NCBI GenBank assembly: GCA_021828935.1
Contig: JAJZCU010000137.1
Location: forward strand, 1 to 6,252
DNA: 6,252 bases
Direction of reading: 5' to 3'
From: Planctomycetota bacterium
GTDB lineage: Bacteria; Planctomycetota; Phycisphaerae; WQYP01
In this document: in pieces, positions 1 to 5,696 of the stretch
Layout: each line of letters starts with the position of its first letter
Numbering within the stretch: the stretch's first letter is position 1
Program-made: the position numbers and the translations under genes
Notes under the pieces: generated by a model
Told to the model about the DNA's origin: nothing
What the model saw: only the letters and a program-made list of their open reading frames with translations
Databases searched by the model: none

Positions 1-6
1 AAGGGG
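1..6 (+). promoter_or_regulatory. Ribosome binding site of the first small gene
   Basis: AAGGGG lies 6 nt before the ATG at 13, at normal Shine-Dalgarno spacing. It is the main support for the 70-residue gene being real. The promoter, if there is one, lies outside the window. Confidence 0.6.
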
Positions 7-12
7 ATCGCG

Positions 13-225
13 ATGAATATTTCACCGGAAGAAGTGATTGTGATACTGGGCGCCGTGGGACAGGTGCTCACGTTTTTGAACCGAATCAGCAGCGCGGCGG
101 GGAGCTCGTGGAACGCGGCGGACATTGCGGCGGTGCAAGGTGAAACCGCACGGCTGCATGCGCAGATTGCGCGCGATCTGCTGGCCGGCGCCACGCCGGC
201 GCGGCAAATGGCAACCGGCAATTGA
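13..225 (+). CDS. Hypothetical 70-residue protein
   Basis: I do not recognise this protein. It has 70 residues, starts with ATG and has a good Shine-Dalgarno site. Residues 6-22 are largely hydrophobic (EEVIVILGAVGQVLTFL) and could form a short membrane or buried helix. Residues 33-57 look like an amphipathic helix containing ETARLHAQIARDLL. The C-terminal residues 58-70 are Gly/Ala/Pro-rich and probably disordered. It is followed after 63 nt by another small gene on the same strand with its own good ribosome site, so the two are probably cotranscribed. A small hydrophobic protein followed by a membrane-anchored coiled-coil protein recalls phage accessory or lysis gene pairs, but no conserved motif supports that. 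The reading is sound as a gene and open as to function. Confidence 0.55.
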   Translation: MNISPEEVIVILGAVGQVLTFLNRISSAAGSSWNAADIAAVQGETARLHAQIARDLLAGATPARQMATGN

Positions 226-275
226 AGCGATCTGCGAAATGGCAACCTTCATTGCATCGACTTGCATTGTGAAGA

Positions 276-282
276 AAAGGGA
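276..282 (+). promoter_or_regulatory. Ribosome binding site that sets a GTG start
   Basis: AAAGGGA ends 6 nt before GTG at 289. An in-frame TTG at 262 has no Shine-Dalgarno sequence at a usable distance and would place this purine run inside the coding region. The GTG is therefore the better start. Confidence 0.6.
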
Positions 283-288
283 CTTTTT

Positions 289-630
289 GTGCCACAAGAA
301 CAGATTCGGCCGAACTGGACGCAGGTGGGCATGCTGCTGGTGACGGTGCTGGCCAGCGCCGCGGGCATTGTCTTTTCCGCCGCTTCGGTGGACTTGCAGA
401 ACAGCCGGGTGCGGCGGCAGACGCGTACTCTGGCCCGAAAGGTTTCCGCCACGCGGGCGGCGCAAGCGGTGCGACTGGCGGTGACGCTGGCGCTTTTGAA
501 AAAAACGCAGGAGGCGCATGGCCAGCGGCTGTTGCAGCAGCGCACGGTGAATGCAGCCCTGGCCCGGCAATTGAAGCTGCTTGACGCGCGGCTGGCGGCG
601 CTGCGGACGATTAAAAAAAGCAACCAGTAG
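289..630 (+). CDS. Hypothetical single-pass membrane protein with coiled-coil tail
   Basis: This is a 113-residue protein of unknown function starting at GTG 289, chosen for its Shine-Dalgarno site. The N-terminal 12 residues are polar. Residues about 13-33 form one hydrophobic segment (VGMLLVTVLASAAGIVFSAA). The rest, about 37-108, is rich in Arg, Leu, Ala and Gln, contains no Pro after the membrane segment and reads as one long helix or coiled coil (for example LARQLKLLDARLAAL near the end). The likely picture is an inner-membrane anchor with a helical domain on one side, a layout shared by phage Rz-like spanins, septum-associated small proteins and many uncharacterised proteins. Sequence alone cannot choose between these. 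It follows the 70-residue gene by 63 nt on the same strand. Confidence 0.6.
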   Translation: MPQEQIRPNWTQVGMLLVTVLASAAGIVFSAASVDLQNSRVRRQTRTLARKVSATRAAQAVRLAVTLALLKKTQEAHGQRLLQQRTVNAALARQLKLLDARLAALRTIKKSNQ

Positions 631-818
631 GGGCGACAAAAATCGCCACAACGCCATAGCGCCGTGGACGAGCGCAGATTTCTTTGTCCCGCGTCGCCAT
701 GCACACCATCCATCCCACCGTTTAACTAAAAAACATGCGGTTCAATCATGTCCGGCCGCCCGCGTCATCATTCCCGCGTGAACCATATCTTTTGTTTACA
801 GGTTTTCGGAGTATCATC
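631..818 (+). other. Intergenic region before the glycosyltransferase
   Basis: No gene is seen in these 188 nt. Right after the upstream stop codon is a 5-bp hairpin, GGCGA (632-636) pairing with TCGCC (643-647) around a CAAAAA loop. It has no T tract after it, so it is at best a poor terminator. A 6-bp inverted repeat, GGTTCA at 739-744 and TGAACC at 779-784, spans 34 nt and could be an operator or chance. I could not find a convincing -35/-10 pair. Confidence 0.35.
808..811 (+). promoter_or_regulatory. Ribosome binding site that sets the glycosyltransferase start
   Basis: GGAG at 808-811 is 7 nt before ATG at 819. The frame is open upstream to an ATG at 735, but that start lacks a Shine-Dalgarno site. 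The 28 extra residues also do not look like part of the domain, which opens directly with MRILVQFPTR. Confidence 0.65.
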
Positions 819-2072
819 ATGCGCATCTTGGTTCAATTTCCCACGCGCCAGCGGCCATTGCAGTGCCGGCAGGCTTTGCAACGCTATCGGCAGTTCCAGT
901 CGGGCCGTCATGATGTATTTTATCAGACAATTTTGGACGCCGACGATTCCGCCATGGCCGCCGCGCCGGTGCGGGCATGGCTGGCCACGCTGCCGGGCCG
1001 GGTCTTGGTGCGCCAGGGCCGGGGCAAAATCAGTGCGTGCAATGCCGGCGTGGCCGATTGCCCATTTGCGTTTGACGCCGCGGTACTGGCCAGCGACGAC
1101 ATGCTGCCGACGGCGCCGGGATGGGACGCCATCGTCGCCGAGGAAATGCAACGCCACTTTCCCGCCCTTGATGGCGCGGTGCATTTTGATGACGGCTACA
1201 TCGGCGGTTCGCGGCTCATTACGCTGCCCGTGCTGGGGCGGCGTTTTTTGCAACGTTTCGGCGGCTTTTATCACGGCGCCTACCAGAGTCTCTGGGCGGA
1301 TAATGAATTGACGGACGTGGCCCGGCTGCTGGGCAAAGTGGCGACCGTGCCGCGGATAATTATCCGCCATGAGCATTGCGGCAAAAAGCCCGACGCATTG
1401 TTTGCGAAAAATCAGACCTATTGGCATGAAGACAAAGCGGCGTACGAAGCACGGCGGAAGAATGGGTTCGATCTGCGGCGGCCGGAGTTGTCCATCTGCA
1501 TCGCCGCGCTGGAATGCAGGCGGGGCTCGCTGGGGCTGTTGGTGGACGATGTGTACAGCCAGATTTTCGCGCTGCCGGATCACTGGCAGGTTGAGGCGCA
1601 TGTATTGCTTGATAACAAGCAGACCAGCGTGGGCCGCAAACGCAACGATCTGCTGGCCCTGGCCCGCGGGCGGTACGTCTGCTTTATTGACGATGACGAC
1701 GCGGTGGCGCCAACATATGTGGCCGATATTTTATCAGCGATCGCGGGCAACCCCGGGTGCGACTGCGTGGTGTTTCAGGGGGCCTATTCCATTAACGGCC
1801 GGCATGTGGGCCCGTTTGATTACGCCATTGGGCATGGCCGATATTTTCAGAAAGGCAACGTCTTTTATCGCACGCCCAACCACCTATGCCCGGTGCGGCT
1901 GGAACTGGCGCGGCAGGCGGGGTTTCCGGAAATTTCCCGCGGCGAAGACACGGCCTACGCCGGCCGCGTGCTGCCACTGTTAAAAAACGAAGCGGCGGTG
2001 CTGGACGGCGGGAATAAAAAGACGCTGTATTACTATCAATTTTCTCCGGAGAAGACCCAGACGCAGCGGTAA
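819..2072 (+). CDS. Two-domain glycosyltransferase (tandem GT-A / GT2-like)
   Basis: This 417-residue protein probably transfers sugars from nucleotide-sugar donors in the cytoplasm; donor and acceptor are unknown. There is no signal peptide or membrane segment. Domain 1 (about 1-215) starts with MRILVQFPTRQRP, typical of small GT-A-like proteins. It has DADD at 40-43, SDD at 92-94 (a DXD-type metal and nucleotide site), HFDDGYIGG at 122-130, WADNE at 159-163 and HEH at 184-186. Domain 2 (about 222-410) opens with LSICIAAL. It has DNKQTSVGRKRND at 265-277, FIDDDD at 289-294 (GT2 DXD motif), NHLCPVR at 354-360 and GED at 375-377 (likely acceptor or base region), and ends in a tyrosine-rich strand. 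The two domains are each about the size of stand-alone proteins, so this looks like a fusion. Its stop is 47 nt from the convergent 125-residue gene. A role in surface polysaccharide, glycoprotein or phage-related glycosylation is possible; context does not decide. Confidence 0.85.
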   Translation: MRILVQFPTRQRPLQCRQALQRYRQFQSGRHDVFYQTILDADDSAMAAAPVRAWLATLPGRVLVRQGRGKISACNAGVADCPFAFDAAVLASDDMLPTAPGWDAIVAEEMQRHFPALDGAVHFDDGYIGGSRLITLPVLGRRFLQRFGGFYHGAYQSLWADNELTDVARLLGKVATVPRIIIRHEHCGKKPDALFAKNQTYWHEDKAAYEARRKNGFDLRRPELSICIAALECRRGSLGLLVDDVYSQIFALPDHWQVEAHVLLDNKQTSVGRKRNDLLALARGRYVCFIDDDDAVAPTYVADILSAIAGNPGCDCVVFQGAYSINGRHVGPFDYAIGHGRYFQKGNVFYRTPNHLCPVRLELARQAGFPEISRGEDTAYAGRVLPLLKNEAAVLDGGNKKTLYYYQFSPEKTQTQR

Positions 2073-2119
2073 TTGCAATGATCATGGATAGCTGGCAAGG
2101 CGCCCCAGATTGACGCACG

Positions 2120-2497
2120 TCACAGCGATGAAACCGCGGATGACGCGGATACGGCGGCGGGATGATGGCGGGGGAGCGATGTGGAAATTTGCGTGGTGTA
2201 TATTGCCGTGGCCACGCCCAACGCCGTCAGGAGAATGGCGCCAGCCAGGAAACTCCAAAACAGCCGGCCGGGCCAGCGGCGGGGCAGGAGCGTTAAAATC
2301 ACAAAAATTGTCGCAAGGGTTAACAGGCCATAGGCCGCAGCGCCGGCGAATAATGGCGTGGGTGTCGGCGGATTGTAGCGACGGGCAAGCTTAAGCCACA
2401 TTATGGCTTGCTGCTCATATGCGGCCATCATACCACCGGCGGCCGCCGCGCAGCCGAAGCGGATAATGGTCAACAATTTCAGCCGTTTTTTAGTCAT
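2120..2497 (-). CDS. Hypothetical three-pass membrane protein
   Basis: This 125-residue protein is not one I recognise. It has a basic N-terminus (MTKKRLK) and three hydrophobic segments at about 8-26, 49-71 and 79-101, the first rather weak. A short polar loop contains RRYNPPTPTP (39-48), another contains LPRRWPGR (71-78), and the tail is Ser/Ala-rich. By the positive-inside rule the N-terminus and the 72-78 loop would be cytoplasmic and the Pro-rich loop outside. ATG at 2497 is preferred over an ATG 48 nt upstream, because AAAAAGG precedes it by 6 nt and the start then overlaps the end of the preceding gene by 8 nt, a usual coupling arrangement. It is the last gene of the leftward cluster and meets the glycosyltransferase gene tail to tail. 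Confidence 0.65.
   Translation of the reverse strand: MTKKRLKLLTIIRFGCAAAAGGMMAAYEQQAIMWLKLARRYNPPTPTPLFAGAAAYGLLTLATIFVILTLLPRRWPGRLFWSFLAGAILLTALGVATAIYTTQISTSLPRHHPAAVSASSAVSSL
2490..2497 (-). promoter_or_regulatory. Start-stop overlap ATGACTAA (translational coupling)
   Basis: On the minus strand, ATG of the 125-residue gene (2497-2495) lies within the last codons of the 250-residue gene, whose TAA is at 2492-2490. The ribosome site AAGG (2507-2504) is inside the upstream gene. This predicts that the two proteins are made from one message and perhaps in fixed ratio. Confidence 0.65.
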
Positions 2498-3242
2498 GGG
2501 GAACCTTTTTCTTCCAGTGCAGCAGCACGGTATGCGGCTTTTCATACACTCCGATGATCGTCCGGCGTCGGGAGCCGATCTGGCACCGGATAGTAAATTG
2601 GCTGGGGCGCTCGCGGCTGGCGCGGCCCGGCCAGACGCGGATCATTTCGCCGGGCTTGGCGATGAGGGGAATAGTTCTGAAATTGTAGGTGGCGGACGAG
2701 TGCGCGTATGGCCAAATGGGTTCGATGTATAAAGAGTTGGAGCCCGGCGTCACGAGCTTCAGGCGTGGCGGCTGGTTGCCATGCATGATGAACTTAACCC
2801 CTGTGGAATAGGGGCCGCCATTATGCACAACGGCGATCACGACCAATCTCTTCCTTTTAAAGCCTTTCGCTATCCGCCAATGGGCAAACACCACGGCGAA
2901 TATAGGGTCTCCGATGTTTGGCGCTGTTCTGCGGTCGGAGGAAAGAAGCTTCCAATCCGGAAGTTTTCGGGCGACTTTTACTTTATACACCGGCTCGGAA
3001 ACCCCGCCGTGCAGCCACAAGCAACGGAAAATCGGACGGTTCGGATTGGGAGAATAATGCATCCACTGCTTCATCAGACAGGCGTGTCGCGCCACGCTTT
3101 TATCGGCGTGTCTTTTTCCCCATAGATTCCACCCAGTGAAAAAAATAACCACCGCCAGCATCATGGCAATGATGTACGCGATGGCGCGAGCCGGCGGCGT
3201 GGTGTTGATATCTTCAAGAAATACTTCTAGATTGCGTTTCAT
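2490..3242 (-). CDS. Hypothetical membrane-anchored protein with extracytoplasmic domain
   Basis: This 250-residue protein is of unknown function. After a short polar N-terminus (MKRNLEVFLEDINTTPP) there is one membrane segment at about 20-40 (IAYIIAMMLAVVIFFTGW). It is followed by a basic stretch and a domain of roughly 190 residues rich in alternating hydrophobic and polar residues and aromatic residues (for example LYIEPIWPYA at 171-180 and IRVWPGR at 201-207). That pattern suggests a beta-rich fold, perhaps outside the cytoplasm. I see no catalytic motif. The start is uncertain: ATG 3242 has only GGA 9 nt upstream. ATG 3251, and TTG 3278 further upstream, are in frame and have no better site. 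Base composition is visibly lower in GC than the neighbours. It lies 88 nt after the short NfeD gene and overlaps the next gene by 8 nt, so it probably works with that three-pass membrane protein. Confidence 0.65.
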   Translation of the reverse strand: MKRNLEVFLEDINTTPPARAIAYIIAMMLAVVIFFTGWNLWGKRHADKSVARHACLMKQWMHYSPNPNRPIFRCLWLHGGVSEPVYKVKVARKLPDWKLLSSDRRTAPNIGDPIFAVVFAHWRIAKGFKRKRLVVIAVVHNGGPYSTGVKFIMHGNQPPRLKLVTPGSNSLYIEPIWPYAHSSATYNFRTIPLIAKPGEMIRVWPGRASRERPSQFTIRCQIGSRRRTIIGVYEKPHTVLLHWKKKVPHD

Positions 3243-3309
3243 CGTGGACATTCCAACTTGGGCGCCGACACGGCGCAAGCGGATGCGGGGGCTTGGCGCG
3301 AGCGGCCGG

Positions 3310-3323
3310 ATATTACTTAATAT
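3310..3323 (-). promoter_or_regulatory. AT-rich palindrome in the 88-nt gap, possible promoter or operator
   Basis: ATATTA and TAATAT form a perfect 6-bp inverted repeat around two bases, in the middle of an AT-rich patch in GC-rich DNA. On the minus strand TAATAT resembles a -10 box, but no -35 box lies at 16-18 bp, so a sigma-70-type promoter is only suggested. It could be a separate start or a regulator site for the two unknown downstream genes. A terminator is unlikely because the stem is short and AT-only. Confidence 0.3.
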
Positions 3324-3330
3324 TCAAATC

Positions 3331-3822
3331 TTATTGCTCCAATGGCTGCACGAACACCTGCAGGCCCACGACCCGAGCCACGCGGATGCGCGTGCCGGGC
3401 ATGATGATCGCGGAGTCGCTCACGCAGTTCACGCGCTGGCCTTCAATTTCGCATGCGCCCGACGGGCGCAGCGGGGTCTGGGCGATTCCTTCTTTGCCAG
3501 TTAATGCGGCCAGCGCCGCGGCCTGGCCTTCAAAGCCGCTGACGGCCGTACCCACCTGGCCCCTGACGATCACCCGTTTGCCGATCGGGCTGTAGGGATA
3601 GATTCGCACGCCAAAGTAGAGCGCGGTGGGCAGCACAAAAAGAATCACCAGGGCGGCGGCCAGGCCCGCGGCTGCGCTGATGGCAAAGCAGAGCGCGGCG
3701 CTGATAAACATCAGCACGCCGGCGATGATTACCATCAGGCCGTGCGCGGGCACAAACAGTTCCGACCATAGGCACAGGATCGCGCCCACGAACAGACCCA
3801 ACGGCAATATGAATGGCTGCAT
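3331..3822 (-). CDS. Short NfeD-family membrane protein (NfeD1b-like)
   Basis: This 163-residue protein belongs to the NfeD family without the protease domain. Three membrane segments lie at about 3-20, 27-47 and 51-71. After a linker comes the NfeD C-terminal OB-fold at about 107-161. The OB-fold carries the usual pattern GIAQTPLRPSG (112-122), then IEGQRVNCVSD (126-136), then MPGTRIRVARVVGLQVFV (141-158). In other bacteria such short NfeDs partner SPFH/flotillin proteins in membrane microdomains, with the OB-fold making the contact. The start at ATG 3822 is supported by GGGTGG 6 nt upstream. The gene begins 18 nt after the long NfeD stop, so the two are almost surely one transcription unit. 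No flotillin gene follows within the window. Confidence 0.88.
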   Translation of the reverse strand: MQPFILPLGLFVGAILCLWSELFVPAHGLMVIIAGVLMFISAALCFAISAAAGLAAALVILFVLPTALYFGVRIYPYSPIGKRVIVRGQVGTAVSGFEGQAAALAALTGKEGIAQTPLRPSGACEIEGQRVNCVSDSAIIMPGTRIRVARVVGLQVFVQPLEQ

Positions 3823-3840
3823 AGAACGCCACCCGTGGTA

Positions 3841-5487
3841 TTAAGTTAACAGTTCCGGGGTTTCCGCGGGGTCCAATGGCGGGCTGTACGGCTTGACCAT
3901 GGCCTGCCCGCCGCGCACCTCCAGCACCTGCACCATTGAACCCTGGCGAACATATTGGCCATTGGATATAACGTTGACCAGGTGCTGGTCAAATTTCGCG
4001 CGGCCGGAGGGGCGCAAATCGGACACGGCAACGCCAATGGCGCCGGGGAAGACGGATTCCATGGCATTTTCATTGAAGGCGTTGCGGGGCTGGGTTTGGG
4101 CGGGCACGGGAATTGGGGGCGCCACCGCGATGTGCCGCAGGCCCGGCGTCATGGGAATAAAGCGCGCCATGATTAATAAGACAACCACGGCCGAGGCGGT
4201 TCCGAACACCACCACGCTCATGCCGGTTTGCAGGGCGGAAACGGTCTGGGGCATGGCGGAGATGATGGATTGGCCGGGAACAACGGGCACAAAGCTGGCC
4301 ACGATTCCAGCGGCGATTAATAGGAATCCGGGAATGGCCAGAATCCCGATGCCGCCATAAAAAATAAAGTCGGTGACAACAATGCCCAGCCCCAGAACAA
4401 TGACCAGAATTTCCCACCAGCGCGCCAGGCCGGTCAGGTAAGGGGCGCCCACCAGCAGGCCCAGGCAAACCAAGGCGATCAGCCCCGGAACCACTAGGCC
4501 GGGATGCGAAAATTCCAGGTATCCGCAGACAATCATGACCAAAAACAGCCCGAAGCGCACATCGGCGCCGGCCACCCAGTTGGTGAGGCGCTCGGCCCAG
4601 TTTAAGCGAAGTATCGGCACGCGGCTGCCGACGATATTAAGCACCGCCCGCAGTTGTTCGGGGCTGCCTGCCCGGTAGCTGGCCAGATGGTAGCGCAGGG
4701 CCTTGCGGGTGTTCAAGGTGAGCAACTGCCGGTTATTTTTTATTTCGGTAATAAAGCTCCAGGGATGGGTTGTGCCGCCGCCGGGGCGGGGCGCGGCAAG
4801 GGCGACGAGCCTGGCCCGCCGGGCGGGGGTGACGAATCGCACCTGCCGGGTCAGGCGGTTGCGGACTTCCTCAATGCGCAAAGGGCGGAGCACCATGCCG
4901 TCAAGCAGCAGCGGGTTGTAATGGTTTTTGCCCGCTGAGTTGTTGAATTGCGCCAGCACCGGCGAGCCGGACGGGCCGGCGCCGTGGGCGTTGGCAATGC
5001 CAATGGCGCCGCAGTCTCCAATGGCCGCGTGGGGCGCCATGACAATGTAACGGCAGGCCACCGCAATTAAAGCGGCGGCGGCGTAGGCTCTGGTATCAAC
5101 ATATGCCACCACCGGCACGCCCACGCCTTTGGTAAACTTGCTAATTTTTATCGCGGATGAAAGCAGGCCGCCGTACGCGTTAATTTTGTAAATAATCAGA
5201 CTGGCGCCCATGTTTTCCGCTTCGGCCACGCGACGTTTGACGCTGGAATAGGTCACGTCGTTAATTTCGCCATGAATGGTAATGATGACGGCCTTGGAAA
5301 TCGGGCGGCTGAACAGCGGCTTTACCGGGGCCGCCGCGGTGCGGGGGCAAATTCCGCCCATCGTCAAAAGGACGACGGCGACAACGGCCACCAAACAGCG
5401 CCACGACAAAAGCGACCGGCGCACCGGCGCCACGGCGGGCGCGTCGTGGTGTGATGGCCGAGATAAAAACAGTAGCGAGTGGGTCAT
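3841..5487 (-). CDS. Long NfeD-family protein with ClpP-like domain, probably lacking the serine nucleophile
   Basis: This 548-residue protein has the full long-NfeD layout. A basic N-terminal extension (1-30) leads to a signal or anchor segment at about 31-46. A ClpP/crotonase-fold domain spans about 64-300, followed by several membrane segments (about 311-345, 357-375, 379-402 and 421-440). An OB-fold lies at about 478-534 (VFPGAIGVAVSDLRPSG). In active relatives a membrane-bound serine protease with a Ser/Lys dyad cleaves partner proteins at the membrane. Here the strand and oxyanion region are kept (INAYGG at 102-107, PVVAYVD at 125-131, IVMAP and IGDCGAI at 148-162). The position that is normally Ser in the A-x-S-A-G-type motif is Ala136 in RAYAAAALIA. 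Residues 170-215 also look unlike active enzymes. The start ATG 5487 has only a weak site (CGGAAAA) upstream, and the long N-terminal stretch before the hydrophobic segment leaves the start open. It is the first gene of the leftward cluster. Confidence 0.88.
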   Translation of the reverse strand: MTHSLLFLSRPSHHDAPAVAPVRRSLLSWRCLVAVVAVVLLTMGGICPRTAAAPVKPLFSRPISKAVIITIHGEINDVTYSSVKRRVAEAENMGASLIIYKINAYGGLLSSAIKISKFTKGVGVPVVAYVDTRAYAAAALIAVACRYIVMAPHAAIGDCGAIGIANAHGAGPSGSPVLAQFNNSAGKNHYNPLLLDGMVLRPLRIEEVRNRLTRQVRFVTPARRARLVALAAPRPGGGTTHPWSFITEIKNNRQLLTLNTRKALRYHLASYRAGSPEQLRAVLNIVGSRVPILRLNWAERLTNWVAGADVRFGLFLVMIVCGYLEFSHPGLVVPGLIALVCLGLLVGAPYLTGLARWWEILVIVLGLGIVVTDFIFYGGIGILAIPGFLLIAAGIVASFVPVVPGQSIISAMPQTVSALQTGMSVVVFGTASAVVVLLIMARFIPMTPGLRHIAVAPPIPVPAQTQPRNAFNENAMESVFPGAIGVAVSDLRPSGRAKFDQHLVNVISNGQYVRQGSMVQVLEVRGGQAMVKPYSPPLDPAETPELLT

Positions 5488-5520
5488 GCAATTGTTTTCC
5501 GTATGGTTATGTTACACGCC

Positions 5521-5552
5521 CGGCGGCAAATTTGGTACGGCGGCAAATTTGG
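5521..5552. repeat. Tandem 15-bp direct repeats with CAAATTTG core
   Basis: CGGCGGCAAATTTGG occurs at 5521-5535 and again, identical, at 5538-5552, a period of 17 bp. Each copy contains the 8-bp palindrome CAAATTTG. The pair lies 34 nt upstream of the long NfeD start, in the divergent region shared with the GH20 gene. This is the expected place for a pair of regulator sites or promoter elements. The spacing, perfect identity and palindromic core support a binding-site reading, but no regulator gene is visible in the window. A chance duplication by slippage is the alternative. Confidence 0.5.
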
Positions 5553-5656
5553 GCGTCTGGCTGCAAGGACGCGCGGTTGCCGGCAGCGGGCGGTTTTCGA
5601 GGCTCCGCAACCCGCCCCAATTTAGCCGGGCCGGAATTCTCAAGTATCTGGAAACA

Positions 5657-5676
5657 GGCGCCAGGCAAACGGCGCC
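5657..5676 (+). other. Small GC hairpin before the GH20 ribosome site
   Basis: GGCGCC at 5657-5662 and GGCGCC at 5671-5676 can pair around an 8-nt AGGCAAAC loop. The stem ends 9 nt before the AAGGA ribosome site. In the 5' leader it could modulate translation or message stability. GGCGCC is common in GC-rich DNA, so chance is possible. Confidence 0.25.
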
Positions 5677-5685
5677 GAACATGGA

Positions 5686-5690
5686 AAGGA
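5686..5690 (+). promoter_or_regulatory. Ribosome binding site of the GH20 gene
   Basis: AAGGA is 6 nt before ATG at 5697. This fixes the start, and the protein then begins with LLPPPREL, which fits the family's usual N-terminus. Confidence 0.7.
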
Positions 5691-5696
5691 TTTGCA

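Noticed and set aside
262..288. TTG start extending the 113-residue protein by nine residues
   Set aside because: No Shine-Dalgarno sequence precedes the TTG, whereas AAAGGGA is ideally placed for GTG 289.
632..647. Hairpin after the 113-residue gene as an intrinsic terminator
   Set aside because: The stem is only 5 bp and no T tract follows.
22..657. A 211-codon open frame on the minus strand opposite the two small genes
   Set aside because: It is Arg-, His- and Gln-rich with no domain, and no ribosome site was identified. It is antisense to two genes with good ribosome sites. Long antisense frames are expected in GC-rich DNA.
735..818. ATG 735 as start of the glycosyltransferase
   Set aside because: It has no ribosome site, and the 28 added residues precede the domain's usual first strand. 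GGAG before ATG 819 fits better.
768..1601. A 277-codon open frame on the minus strand opposite the glycosyltransferase
   Set aside because: The plus-strand frame has clear glycosyltransferase motifs throughout. The antisense product is low-complexity in Arg, His and Gln and has no recognisable motif.
2073..2119. Bidirectional terminator between the convergent genes
   Set aside because: Only short imperfect stems (such as CTGG/CCAG) are present and there is no T or A tract in the expected place.
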